Origin: Phytophthora colocasiae
Lineage: Eukaryota; Oomycota; Peronosporomycetes; Peronosporales; Peronosporaceae
Reading direction: 5' to 3'
Length of the DNA: 64,000 bases
Assembly: GCA_018806915.1 (NCBI GenBank)
Contig: JAGKQI010000080.1
Coordinates: forward strand, 248,001-312,000
Below, one piece after another: positions 50,412 to 61,066 of this stretch; the stretch's first letter is position 1, and each line of letters starts with the position of its first letter. Below the pieces are notes generated by a model. It was not told the DNA's origin, searched no databases, and saw only the letters and a program-made list of their open reading frames with translations. A program made the translations under genes and the position numbers.

Positions 50412-50429
50412 TGGTGGTCATACAGGGGC
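50412..50429 (+). promoter_or_regulatory. Probable primer-binding site of Gypsy-2 copy 1
   Basis: Starts TGG directly after the LTR, as expected for pairing to a tRNA 3' CCA. The matching tRNA is not identified. Confidence 0.6.
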
Positions 50430-50453
50430 CTGGAACAAGTAAACGAGAACGAA

Positions 50454-52370
50454 ATGGCACGTACGAAGGTAATCACGGTTCCGGCCTCCCAAACAACGAC
50501 GAAGCAGAAGAAAACGGCGACGGCGACTCCTATGAGCTCACTGGCGCCGGGCATCGGTCAGAGCATGACGTCCCCAGCCAGCGACGACACGGACGACGAG
50601 CGGCGCACGACTAACCCCGGAAACGAAGAATCCAAGAATGAGGACGAAGAGCCAGTGATGCAGTCGAATCCGGATAACGGCACAGACGACCAGGCCATTG
50701 ACACGGTTCCGGATACCGGACCCACTGTTGAACAGTCGCCGGCGGGCACGGACGCAGCCACGGGCGCGGCGGCGGCACCAGCAACGACGGGCGAGATGCC
50801 GGCGCTCTCGGCAGTGCTCCTTCAGCTGTCGGAGACGATGAACAGGATGACGGCGCGCCTCGACAACTTGGAGGTAGCCGTGGCAACGTCCATAAGCCAA
50901 GCGACAGCGACGCACGAGACGACGGCGACAAACGGCGCAACACATACGCCCACAGCAGCCTCGACTATGGTGGACACCCGACACGTGACGTACGTACGAG
51001 GACCCGACGGCGGTGACGGTGGTGACAGTAGCTCCAGTAGTGACTCGGACAGCGACGACGGCGACGACGATCACGGTGACTCACCAAGCGGCTCTGACGA
51101 AGTTGGCGCAGGACGAGGACGGCGAGAACGGCACACAGCACCAGCACCACGACACGGACGTCGGAAGAACATCAGGGACCTTGAACTTACACCGTTCCAG
51201 CCATCTCCCAACAACTCAGTGTCGACGTGGATAAAGAAGGTGGATCTGGCGCTCGAAGGTGCGCGCATATCAGGACGCGGTGGTTGGACGGATGGTGAAT
51301 TGTACTACATCGTTGGCAATAAGTTGCAGGACGACGCTGCGCGCTTTTGGGTGCAAGTGGATCAGGGCATGCGACCGGAGATGAGGACGTGGTCATACCT
51401 GAAGGCGGCATTGAAACGACGTTATGGCGAGCGACCAGACAAATCCCAAGCCGAACTACGTGTAAACCAACGGTACCTGATGCCTGGCGAGACGTTCGCT
51501 AATTTCGCTGCTGGACTTCGCGATGCTCGTGGAGAGAACAAAGTGAGTGAACGCGTACTAGTCGCACAATTCATCCGCAACTTGCCTAAGACGACGAGGC
51601 AGCTGGTCCGCGAGCAAGCCCAAAACTCTGGACAAGGCGGTGGATAAGGCGACTGAAGTGGATGACCCCTTCGACAACGTGGCGCAAGGAATGAAGAATA
51701 TCGGTCAGGAATGGATTACCGCTCAGATGGCGTACCCGGTGACAGTTGGCGCGGCGTCTGGACACGCGATGGTGGTTCCAGGTGTTGGCGTACGAGATTC
51801 AGTGACTGCGACGGCGTTGACGACGCCTACGGATCCAGATTGGGCGATCTTCTCGAACCCACAGGGCGTGTGGAACAAGTACACCGGCATCTGGGATATA
51901 CCCGAAGGACGTGTGTGGAATGGGCGTTACTGGGCTGTTCGGCAAAACCGTAAGCGCACCGCGAAGCCAACTGCTGAGGAACCTGCGAAGAAGGCTGCGA
52001 CGACGCCGAAGGCAGAGAAGAAGGCCATCGCCAAGGTCAAGATGATCAGGGCCGAAGACAGTGACGATGACGAGTCGAGTGAAGACGAATCGGTGGATGC
52101 CGCACCTACTACGCGCCCTGCGAAGCGTCAGAAAGCGAAGCGTACGAAGGCCGCAACCCGGACGACACGTGGAGCGGAACAGCCGCGACAGCAGACGGCA
52201 GCGCCATCCGGGTTCGACCCATTGGGCAACTCTCGTGCTATGCGTGTGGCAGGACAGGTCATTTTGCGAAGGAGTGTCCAGACACAGAGGCGAAGGCTAG
52301 GAACGACGCCGACTTAGCGACGCGCGCTCAGAAGGACTCGGTGAAGGAAAACGAGGAGCGGGCGCCGTAG
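50454..52370 (+). pseudogene. gag: Gypsy-2 copy 1 gag, frameshifted
   Basis: Same sequence as the intact gag at 59100-61019 but with a 2-bp loss near 51613 (GCGAGCAAG for GCGAGAGCAAG) that ends the ORF at 51647, and a 1-bp loss near 52210 (CCGGGTTC for CCGGGGTTC) that takes the zinc knuckle out of frame. N-terminal two-thirds (MARTKVITVPAS; SSSSSDSDSDDGDD; WIKKVDLALEGARIS) is intact. Confidence 0.9.
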
Positions 52371-52417
52371 GGGGAGTACGGTGTCCGTGCGAACGGCAGA
52401 GACCCCAGCGACCGACG

Positions 52418-55400
52418 GTGGTGGCGGACGACGGCAACGGCGAGAAAGTAGAGCAGTTGCAGGTGGCCGGCGACGCGGAGGTCAAGAGTGCGGTGGCTTT
52501 GGAGAAGGCGACAACGAACGGGAGTACGAGAACAGTGCGGGCGGCTGTGAGTGCTCATTTGGATGATGAATTCGGCGCGCGTGACAAGATGCGAGCGGCG
52601 AGATACGTGGCGACGGTGAGGCCGGCAATGGCAGCATTACGCTACGGACGAGGACGAAAAACGGAAACAGGGAAGAGAGTGTGTCCAGCTGAGGAAGGCG
52701 ATGGCGTACCAAACGACGAGCGCCCGGCTGAGGAAGGCGACGGTGCCCCGGATGACAAACGACCGGCTGAGGAAGGCGACGGTGTGTCGAACGACGGACG
52801 CCCAGCTGAGGAAGAAGCGACGGTGAGTAACGACAGGAACGTGAATGACGGAACGACAACGAAGGGCGAGTCGGTTGAGGATTTGGCGGAGGAGTTACCG
52901 GACGACGCGACGGAACCCACCAGGACCAGGGCCCCGGCCCGGAAGGCGGCGAAGCAGGGACGCAAGGAAGCGAAACGTCGACGAGTACGGCGTGCACTGG
53001 AGAAGGCCGCAGCCGTCGCAGAGGCTGATGACGTGGAACGGGTAGTCGCGGAGTTGGCAGCTGAAGAACAGGCGCGTCGTCAGCAGCAGATAGCCGATGC
53101 GCGACAGGAACTGAAGGAACGATGGCAGCGTGGTGGTGGCAGTGCGGCTCGGGACGACGCGGAGAAGGCCCACGTCAATCTGGTGCGTACCACGGAAGTG
53201 ATGGTGGCAGAGGACGGGAATCACGGTCTTGTGGATAACGCGGAAGCGAGTGACGGCCTGCCGACAGCAATGATGATGATCGACGGTGAGCAAATGGCTG
53301 TGAAGATTGACAGTGGCGCCAGATACTCGGTAGCCGGCACGGACTGGATGATGAGAGGCGAGCGAGTGAAGCGAGCGGCTCCGGTTGACTGCGTTGAAGG
53401 TATTGGTGGATTTCTGTTAGACGTCCTTGGGCTATGGACGTTTCGCATGCAGAACGTATTCGGGCAGACTGTGGAGGTGACGGCATGTATTATCGAAGGC
53501 TGCACCAGTGAGTTCCTGGTCGGGGTGGACTTTTTGGAGAAGCACCGTGCGGTGTTGGACTTTGAAGGTGGTGAGCTGCGCTACGATGAGCGAGGTAGAG
53601 AGGTGATCATCCCGTTCCACACGGACAATGACGGCGACGAGCGCAAGGCAGCGAGCGTGCGACTAGTTGGTGCTGCGAACCTGGAGCGACGTGCGGTGCA
53701 ACCGGTGGAAGTGGCGGTAGCGGCCCCGGAAGGTGAAGAAGGCGTCTTCATCCCGATGTGTGAAACTGGTGCAGTGTTGTTAGCCCCGGCGGTGGCGAAG
53801 GTTCGCAATGGAAAAGCTCTGGTGCCGGCTGTGAATGCGTACGGTGGGCGAACAAAGCTGCCTACCCGCAAGGAACTTGGTGCGTGGATCCCCCTCAAGG
53901 CAGACATGGACGTGTTGGCAATGAACGGTGAACTCAAGACGAAGCGACTGGAACAGTGGCTTGGCGAGCTTGGCGACACGGAGACGCCTCTGCAGAACGA
54001 AGACGATGTGCAGATTGGAGTGAAGGACGAACACGCACGGAAACTCGTGCTGAAGCTATTGCGGTCGTACAGGAAGCTGACGGAGGCACCGAAGGATTGC
54101 CCACCGGCTACGACTTTGAATGTGGAGCATCACATTGATACCGGAAATGCAGCCCCTATTTTGATGAAGCGACGACGGCAGGCGCAGACAGAAGACGCCA
54201 CCATTGAGGAGAATGTCGATACGATGTTGAAGGCGGGGGTCATTGAAGAGAGCGATGGTGCATGGGGATTCCCCGTAGTATTGGTCAAGAAGAAGGACGG
54301 CTCTGTTCGTTTCTGCATTGACTATCGGGCGTTAAACAGGATAACGAAGAAGGACGTTTACCCACTACCAAGGATAGATGAAACGTTGGAGGCGTTGGGT
54401 GGTGCACGGCTGTTTACTACTCTGGACTTACAGGCGGGTTACTGGCAGATCAAGGTAGCGCGTGGCGATCGTGATAAGACCGCGTTCCTTACCAAGCGCG
54501 GGCTCTACAGATTCACGCGAATGCCCTTCGGTCTTACCAATGCACCAGCTACGTTTCAACGATTGATGAATGGAGTGCTACGAGGATTGACATGGACTAC
54601 TTGCCTCGTGTATCTGGATGATATTGTCGTGTTTACCAAAGGCAACGTCGAGCGACACGTGGTCGAGGTGGCTAATGTGCTGGAACGACTGGCAAGCGCC
54701 GGCTTGAGCCTCAAACTCAAGAAGTGCAGCTTCGTGTCGGAGTCGATGGAGTATCTGGGACACACTTTGAGCAACAAAGGCGTGCAGCCGACGGAGCGAC
54801 TCGTGAAAGCGGTGACTGACTTTCCAAGACCGGTGGACGCTACGGAGGTGAAGAGGTTCGTACACCTTGCGGGCTACTATCGGAAATTTATCGCAGCGTT
54901 TGGGTCTATTGCGGAGCCGATGACGAGGTTGCTGAAGAAGGATTGTCCCTGGGAATGGACTGAGGACCAGGAGCAGGCGTTCGAAAGGATCAAGATGCTG
55001 CTAACTACGCGTCCATTGCTAAGCTATCCGGATTTTGGGCGGACATTTCGACTGGTGACAGACGCCAGCAAAACTGGGCTGGGCGCCTGCCTCATGCAAG
55101 ACTTTGGGCATGGATGGCAACCCGTTGCCTACGCTTCGAAGGTAAACAGCGCGGCAGAAGCTAACTACGCGATTACGGAGCTCGAGTGTCTGGCGGTGGT
55201 CAGGTCGGTGAAGCTTTTTCGCCCGTACCTGTACGGTAGGACGTTCAGCATCGTCACTGACCATGCCGCGTTGAAGTGGCTGATGACGCGACCGAATTTG
55301 GCAGGACGGCTACATCGCTGGTCCCTTACACTACAAGAATACGACTTTAGCATCGAGTACAGGCCTGGCTCGACGAATGTGGTGGCGGATGCTTTGTCTC

Positions 55401-57595
55401 GTGCTCCGGCGGCAGTACGAGCGGTGGTGCGGCCTCAAGATGGACGACTGATGCCCCGGGAGAGAGATGATGGAGTACGAGCGTTAGGTGTGGACGTGGA
55501 GACGGTGGTGGCTCGGACTACGGACGATGAGACGGAGGTGACGACTGCGACGGGCGGTGAGGCATCAATTAGGGTTCCCACAGCTACATGTGCCAATGCG
55601 CTGACTGTGGACGAGAATAAGGTGAACACGGCGACGGACGGCGACGTAGCGACGGTAACTAATGACGAGGCGGTCAACAGCGGTGCGATCGAGACCCCAT
55701 TGAGATGCGCGTCGACGAGTGCAGACATGAGTGAGTCGGATACGAGCAAGGCGGTTACGAAGACGGCGATGACGTGCACGGTGACAGTGGCGGCTGACGC
55801 AGCAACGGCAGTGAATATGGCTGCAAATCCAACGCTGGGGGCGACAGGAACGGCCTCTACAACGGAGATGACAGTGGCGGCTACATCACGCGAGGAAACG
55901 GTGACGAGCGGCATGGTGGCCATAGACACGGTGGCGTCGGTGACGGAGAACGCGGGCACGACGACACTGGCAACGCAGGAGGCACCGGGCCCCAGGGTCA
56001 GTAACACGATGAACGAGACGCGCATGGCGACGGATGAGCCGGCGAAGAGGCGGGCAAGGCGTAAACGGGCGGCGCCAGTACCAGCGACGCGGAGGAGCGC
56101 GCGCATCCAGGAACAGGAGCAGAAGCGCGTACGCTTCGTGGACGACCAGACATCGGCGGTGCCGACGGACGTGGCAGCGGGTGATAACGCGGCGACGACG
56201 GCAATTGCGGGCGAGAAGCAGACACGGGAGGGCGAGACTGACGGCGGTGGCACAGTGCGTGAGGAAGTCTTGGGCACGGGGGCAGCCCCTGTGTTGACGC
56301 CGACGACGACCAAAGGCGCGGACGGCGATACGACGGTGAGCGGCAGCAGGTCAAGCGACGGACGACGAGTAGTGATGGACGATTCGGCGGTGACGAAAAC
56401 GACGGCGGGTACGGCGACTTCACACACGGCGACGAAGACTACGGCGACGGACGCCGCGACGAACTCGGCATCTACGGCACGGCCAGGGACGCAAACGGAA
56501 AACGGCGTCAGAGAAAACAGCGAGCCAGGTGGGCGAGCTTCAGTAGCGAATACGGCGGCACGAGAGGAACGGGCGACAACGAGCACACCCGAGACGGCTA
56601 CTGTTGGAACCGGACGACGAGCGAACAAGAGGACAGCTCCTGTAGTGACACCTACGACATCGGCCCCTGATATGACGACGACGGCGACTACGGACAACCT
56701 GGAGGACGAGAACGACATACCGGCGACAGAGACCTTGCAGTTGGACGATACTGAGATCATCGCGGCTCAGCATGATAGCAAGTTTGTGAAGAAGGCGACG
56801 GACGCCGGATCGTATCGAGGCATGAAGGTGGACGTGAAGTTCGGATTGGCGGTGATCGACACCAAGAACGGCTGGAGAGTGTTGTTACCACCGACATTAT
56901 GGGCGCAAGTCTTCAAGGAAATGCACGGTTCGGTGTGGTCTGGACATCTACGAGGCCCACACACTTACGGACGCGTCGCGCAATTATACTGGTGGCCGAA
57001 GTTACGACGGGAGGTGAATCGTTGGGTACGAGGCTGCCCTGAATGTGGAAGCAGGAAGGCACGTCCGCGAGAAGTTATCCCGCCCCTACGCAGTATACGA
57101 GGTGGAGATGTTGGCGATCGATGGGCGCTCGACGTAGCAGGACCTTTTCCCTTGGCAGACGGCGGTGAACGTTACGTGATTGCGGCTCTGGAATATGTAA
57201 CACGGTACGCGGTGGCGTGTTGCGTGGTGCAGCACACGGCGGAGGACATTGCGAAGTTTCTCATGGAAGAAGTAGTGCTCAAGTTTGGTGTTTTCCGAGA
57301 GTTGCTGACGGATGGAGCTCCCGAGCTCACGGGCAGCGTGATTGACGAGCTGGTGAACATGTTGCAGGCGAAGCAGATCAACCCGGTCCCGTACCGACCG
57401 CAGATGGTAGGCCTGGTGGAGCGTTTCCATAGAACCTGGAAGGACTGTGTGGCGGTCTTTATGCAGGACGAGCAGCAAAAGGATTGGAACCTGTGGGTGA
57501 AGTTCGCAGCGTATGCGTATAACTCCGCGCAGCATTCGACCGTGAAGCTCTCTCCCGAACGAATTGATGATGGGTCGCAAATTGCGAGCCCCTAA
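52418..57595 (+). CDS. pol: Gypsy-2 copy 1 Pol polyprotein (about 1725 aa, C-terminus frameshifted)
   Basis: The ORF is open upstream of 52418, which is a GTG, not an ATG; it lies in the -1 frame relative to gag and stays open back through the gag end. Approximate residues: disordered N-terminus with a 13-aa repeat (PAEEGDGVPNDER-like, 52685-52801, three units plus a partial); retropepsin MAVKIDSGARYSVAG (~297); RT FCIDYRALNRITKKD and YLDDIVVF (~731); RNase H LVTDASKTGLGA (~879); an unusual Thr/Ala/Val-rich, presumably disordered linker (~1005-1445); integrase HHCC (HLRGPHTYG...CPECGSRK, ~1506-1545) and DDE core (WALDVAGPF, LLTDGAPEL, GLVERFHRTW). An extra C in CTCTCCCGAACG near 57553 shifts the frame, so the ORF ends at 57595 before the last integrase module. 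Confidence 0.92.
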   Translation: MVADDGNGEKVEQLQVAGDAEVKSAVALEKATTNGSTRTVRAAVSAHLDDEFGARDKMRAARYVATVRPAMAALRYGRGRKTETGKRVCPAEEGDGVPNDERPAEEGDGAPDDKRPAEEGDGVSNDGRPAEEEATVSNDRNVNDGTTTKGESVEDLAEELPDDATEPTRTRAPARKAAKQGRKEAKRRRVRRALEKAAAVAEADDVERVVAELAAEEQARRQQQIADARQELKERWQRGGGSAARDDAEKAHVNLVRTTEVMVAEDGNHGLVDNAEASDGLPTAMMMIDGEQMAVKIDSGARYSVAGTDWMMRGERVKRAAPVDCVEGIGGFLLDVLGLWTFRMQNVFGQTVEVTACIIEGCTSEFLVGVDFLEKHRAVLDFEGGELRYDERGREVIIPFHTDNDGDERKAASVRLVGAANLERRAVQPVEVAVAAPEGEEGVFIPMCETGAVLLAPAVAKVRNGKALVPAVNAYGGRTKLPTRKELGAWIPLKADMDVLAMNGELKTKRLEQWLGELGDTETPLQNEDDVQIGVKDEHARKLVLKLLRSYRKLTEAPKDCPPATTLNVEHHIDTGNAAPILMKRRRQAQTEDATIEENVDTMLKAGVIEESDGAWGFPVVLVKKKDGSVRFCIDYRALNRITKKDVYPLPRIDETLEALGGARLFTTLDLQAGYWQIKVARGDRDKTAFLTKRGLYRFTRMPFGLTNAPATFQRLMNGVLRGLTWTTCLVYLDDIVVFTKGNVERHVVEVANVLERLASAGLSLKLKKCSFVSESMEYLGHTLSNKGVQPTERLVKAVTDFPRPVDATEVKRFVHLAGYYRKFIAAFGSIAEPMTRLLKKDCPWEWTEDQEQAFERIKMLLTTRPLLSYPDFGRTFRLVTDASKTGLGACLMQDFGHGWQPVAYASKVNSAAEANYAITELECLAVVRSVKLFRPYLYGRTFSIVTDHAALKWLMTRPNLAGRLHRWSLTLQEYDFSIEYRPGSTNVVADALSRAPAAVRAVVRPQDGRLMPRERDDGVRALGVDVETVVARTTDDETEVTTATGGEASIRVPTATCANALTVDENKVNTATDGDVATVTNDEAVNSGAIETPLRCASTSADMSESDTSKAVTKTAMTCTVTVAADAATAVNMAANPTLGATGTASTTEMTVAATSREETVTSGMVAIDTVASVTENAGTTTLATQEAPGPRVSNTMNETRMATDEPAKRRARRKRAAPVPATRRSARIQEQEQKRVRFVDDQTSAVPTDVAAGDNAATTAIAGEKQTREGETDGGGTVREEVLGTGAAPVLTPTTTKGADGDTTVSGSRSSDGRRVVMDDSAVTKTTAGTATSHTATKTTATDAATNSASTARPGTQTENGVRENSEPGGRASVANTAAREERATTSTPETATVGTGRRANKRTAPVVTPTTSAPDMTTTATTDNLEDENDIPATETLQLDDTEIIAAQHDSKFVKKATDAGSYRGMKVDVKFGLAVIDTKNGWRVLLPPTLWAQVFKEMHGSVWSGHLRGPHTYGRVAQLYWWPKLRREVNRWVRGCPECGSRKARPREVIPPLRSIRGGDVGDRWALDVAGPFPLADGGERYVIAALEYVTRYAVACCVVQHTAEDIAKFLMEEVVLKFGVFRELLTDGAPELTGSVIDELVNMLQAKQINPVPYRPQMVGLVERFHRTWKDCVAVFMQDEQQKDWNLWVKFAAYAYNSAQHSTVKLSPERIDDGSQIASP

Positions 57596-58061
57596 CGAAC
57601 TTCTACGACGAACCGAGGTGGCGGAGGCGGGCGAGTTGACGATGTACCATGAGAGGCTGCTGAAAGCCATGAAACGGAGCAGCGAGTGTGCTGAGAACGC
57701 ACGCGCACGTGAGCAAGAGCGACAGACGAAGTTCTATAACAGGAACGTCAGGAACAAGCGGGAGTTTCACATTGGCGACAAGGTCTGGCTGTACAACCCA
57801 CCACGAGGGCCAAAAGCGACCAAGTTCGTTCATCAGTGGATTGGACCCCTGCGCATCTTGGAACCGGCCGGGTACGAGAACTTCCTGTTGAAACGAGAAG
57901 ACGGACTGGGCAAGGAGGAGACGATCATCGCACACGTTTCTTTCTTAGTGAGTTATTACGAACCTACGAGCCCACTTTCTCAAGCAGCGGACGACATTGA
58001 CGCTGAACTCCATGACGAAGACGACGGATGGAATGGCGAGGCGCCAGCGGCGGCTGTATGA
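57564..58061 (+). pseudogene. Gypsy-2 copy 1 integrase C-terminal module, out of frame with pol
   Basis: MMMGRKLRAPNELLRRTEVA continues the integrase in the shifted frame; FHIGDKVWLYNPPRGPKATK and WIGPLRILEPAGYENFLLKR form the GPY/F-type module that ends many Ty3/Gypsy integrases. No chromodomain follows, unlike Gypsy-1. Ends at TGA 58059-58061. Confidence 0.88.
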
Positions 58062-58386
58062 GCAGCGACGGCAGCTACTGGGCGAACAACGACAGTTGAA
58101 CGAACGAAAAGAAACAGAACGGCAATGGGCGGAGCGACGAGCAAGGACGACCCGCGTGGACTCCTGGTGGAGCGACGGCGACGCAGACGGCGGAACCGAG
58201 CAGGCCACTACACACTTGAGTACGAGCTCTGCCCAGTTGGCGACATTGGACGGTGGACGACCGGTGACGGTGAACGGTGGACGACGAGGGACGGACGACC
58301 GCGGAGCAGATGGGTCTCGGTTGTTGAGTACGAGCAACTCTACTGCGCCGGGCGGGTCGTGGAAGACCCTTAGGAAGAGGAAGTCG
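58062..58386 (+). other. Gypsy-2 copy 1 3' internal untranslated region and polypurine tract
   Basis: No gene is visible. The last 16 bp before the LTR (GGAAGAGGAAG core) form the presumed polypurine tract for plus-strand priming. Confidence 0.7.
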
Positions 58387-59057
58387 TGTAATGGGCTCCA
58401 GCGTTTCGGTACGGACGTCAAACGGACGGTGGTTGAAGTGGCGAAGATACCGCTACGCGGTAGCGTGCGTATCCAGCGATGGCCGCTGCAGACAGGACGC
58501 ACAACGCCCCACGACCGCCACGACGAACTGGATCTGGACTGGAATGGCGAGGACTCACTTACGAATTGGCAGCGACGAGCGCAACCCAATTCCGCAACCC
58601 AGGACCCAGGAGTGGGCCCATAAGCGACTACGGATACGGACGAACGGTGGACGGACTAGTGCTTCGAACACGACGGTGGACGAACACTGGAACTTGGACG
58701 AACGAACGGACGAGGGCGAGTGAGGGCAACGGTCTTCACGCTTCCGGTGACTGCGACGAGTAGGACGACGCACAACGGTGTGGAGTCCAAGTGGTCGGCG
58801 ACAGCAACTCGTACTTGGACGGACGGTGAACGGACGGACGGAAAAGACGAACGGTGTTAGTCTATTGACGGGCTTAGAGTAGCTAGTCGTAGTCTACCTA
58901 GAACGAACAGAAACACAAATACAAATAGGTCGTGTGTCAGTACGATACACACCGGCGGGGTAGTGGAAGTTCCTCTACCGACGGCCAACGGACGCTTGGA
59001 CCCATCAGCACTGGGCGACCAAAGCTCGGCGTGCAGAGCTAGACTAGACACGTTACA
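58387..59057 (+). repeat. Gypsy-2 LTR, second (shared by copies 1 and 2)
   Basis: 671 bp, two differences from the first LTR found. It closes copy 1 and opens copy 2. Confidence 0.94.
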
Positions 59058-59099
59058 TGGTGGTCATACAGGGGCCTGGAACAAGTAAACGAGAACGAA

Positions 59100-61019
59100 A
59101 TGGCACGTACGAAGGTAATCACGGTTCCGGCCTCCCAAACAACGACGAAGCAGAAGAAAACGGCGACGGCGACTCCTATGAGCTCACTGGCGCCGGGCAT
59201 CGGTCAGAGCATGACGTCCCCAGCCAGCGACGACACGGACGACGAGCGGCGCACGACTAACCCCGGAAACGAAGAATCCAAGAATGAGGACGAAGAGCCA
59301 GTGATGCAGTCGAATCCGGATAACGGCACAGACGACCAGGCCATTGACACGGTTCCGGATACCGGACCCACTGTTGAACAGTCGCCGGCGGGCACGGACG
59401 CAGCCACGGGCGCGGCGGCGGCACCAGCAACGACGGGCGAGATGCCGGCGCTCTCGGCAGTGCTCCTTCAGCTGTCGGAGACGATGAACAGGATGACGGC
59501 GCGCCTCGACAACTTGGAGGTAGCCGTGGCAACGTCCATAAGCCAAGCGACAGCGACGCACGAGACGACGGCGACAAACGGCGCAACACATACGCCCACA
59601 GCAGCCTCGACTATGGTGGACACCCGACACGTGACGTACGTACGAGGACCCGACGGCGGTGACGGTGGTGACAGTAGCTCCAGTAGTGACTCGGACAGCG
59701 ACGACGGCGACGACGATCACGGTGACTCACCAAGCGGCTCTGACGAAGTTGGCGCAGGACGAGGACGGCGAGAACGGCACACAGCACCAGCACCACGACA
59801 CGGACGTCGGAAGAACATCAGGGACCTTGAACTTACACCGTTCCAGCCATCTCCCAACAACTCAGTGTCGACGTGGATAAAGAAGGTGGATCTGGCGCTC
59901 GAAGGTGCGCGCATATCAGGACGCGGTGGTTGGACGGATGGTGAATTGTACTACATCGTTGGCAATAAGTTGCAGGACGACGCTGCGCGCTTTTGGGTGC
60001 AAGTGGATCAGGGCATGCGACCGGAGATGAGGACGTGGTCATACCTGAAGGCGGCATTGAAACGACGTTATGGCGAGCGACCAGACAAATCCCAAGCCGA
60101 ACTACGTGTAAACCAACGGTACCTGATGCCTGGCGAGACGTTCGCTAATTTCGCTGCTGGACTTCGCGATGCTCGTGGAGAGAACAAAGTGAGTGAACGC
60201 GTACTAGTCGCACAATTCATCCGCAACTTGCCTAAGACGACGAGGCAGCTGGTCCGCGAGAGCAAGCCCAAAACTCTGGACAAGGCGGTGGATAAGGCGA
60301 CTGAAGTGGATGACCCCTTCGACAACGTGGCGCAAGGAATGAAGAATATCGGTCAGGAATGGATTACCGCTCAGATGGCGTACCCGGTGACAGTTGGCGC
60401 GGCGTCTGGACACGCGATGGTGGTTCCAGGTGTTGGCGTACGAGATTCAGTGACTGCGACGGCGTTGACGACGCCTACGGATCCAGATTGGGCGATCTTC
60501 TCGAACCCACAGGGCGTGTGGAACAAGTACACCGGCATCTGGGATATACCCGAAGGACGTGTGTGGAATGGGCGTTACTGGGCTGTTCGGCAAAACCGTA
60601 AGCGCACCGCGAAGCCAACTGCTGAGGAACCTGCGAAGAAGGCTGCGACGACGCCGAAGGCAGAGAAGAAGGCCATCGCCAAGGTCAAGATGATCAGGGC
60701 CGAAGACAGTGACGATGACGAGTCGAGTGAAGACGAATCGGTGGATGCCGCACCTACTACGCGCCCTGCGAAGCGTCAGAAAGCGAAGCGTACGAAGGCC
60801 GCAACCCGGACGACACGTGGAGCGGAACAGCCGCGACAGCAGACGGCAGCGCCATCCGGGGTTCGACCCATTGGGCAACTCTCGTGCTATGCGTGTGGCA
60901 GGACAGGTCATTTTGCGAAGGAGTGTCCAGACACAGAGGCGAAGGCTAGGAACGACGCCGACTTAGCGACGCGCGCTCAGAAGGACTCGGTGAAGGAAAA
61001 CGAGGAGCGGGCGCCGTAG
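59100..61019 (+). CDS. gag: Gypsy-2 copy 2 Gag (639 aa), intact
   Basis: Met 59100 (MARTKVITVPAS) lies 42 bp after the LTR. The N-terminus is low-complexity and acidic (DSDSDDGDDDHG). The central capsid-like region starts about residue 240 (DLELTPFQPSPNNSVSTWIK; WSYLKAALKRRYG; FANFAAGLRDA). A Lys/Ala/Thr-rich basic tract precedes one CCHC zinc knuckle ([14 protein letters not shown], about residues 597-610), which binds RNA. Stop TAG 61017-61019; pol continues in the -1 frame. This is the undamaged version of the gag that is broken in copy 1. Confidence 0.93.
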   Translation: MARTKVITVPASQTTTKQKKTATATPMSSLAPGIGQSMTSPASDDTDDERRTTNPGNEESKNEDEEPVMQSNPDNGTDDQAIDTVPDTGPTVEQSPAGTDAATGAAAAPATTGEMPALSAVLLQLSETMNRMTARLDNLEVAVATSISQATATHETTATNGATHTPTAASTMVDTRHVTYVRGPDGGDGGDSSSSSDSDSDDGDDDHGDSPSGSDEVGAGRGRRERHTAPAPRHGRRKNIRDLELTPFQPSPNNSVSTWIKKVDLALEGARISGRGGWTDGELYYIVGNKLQDDAARFWVQVDQGMRPEMRTWSYLKAALKRRYGERPDKSQAELRVNQRYLMPGETFANFAAGLRDARGENKVSERVLVAQFIRNLPKTTRQLVRESKPKTLDKAVDKATEVDDPFDNVAQGMKNIGQEWITAQMAYPVTVGAASGHAMVVPGVGVRDSVTATALTTPTDPDWAIFSNPQGVWNKYTGIWDIPEGRVWNGRYWAVRQNRKRTAKPTAEEPAKKAATTPKAEKKAIAKVKMIRAEDSDDDESSEDESVDAAPTTRPAKRQKAKRTKAATRTTRGAEQPRQQTAAPSGVRPIGQLSCYACGRTGHFAKECPDTEAKARNDADLATRAQKDSVKENEERAP

Positions 61020-61066
61020 GGGGAGTACGGTGTCCGTGCGAACGGCAGAGACCCCAGCGACCGACG

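Larger units (their letters stand above)
49741..59057 (+). mobile_element. Gypsy-2 copy 1: full-length Ty3/Gypsy element with two LTRs
   Basis: LTRs of 671 bp at 49741-50411 and 58387-59057 (TGTAATGGGC...GTTACA) differ at two positions I could find (near 50193-50197 versus 58839-58843), so it is young. The primer-binding site should start at TGGTGGTC (50412). A purine-rich tract GGAAGAGGAAG abuts the second LTR. The second LTR is at the same time the first LTR of copy 2, giving a tandem. The left target is ANK-C; no right-hand target copy is visible. Confidence 0.94.

Noticed and set aside
55435..56760. 441-aa minus-strand ORF rich in Val/Ser/Ala
   Set aside because: Antisense mirror of the Thr/Ala-rich Gypsy-2 pol linker; composition follows from the sense codons, and no domain is visible.
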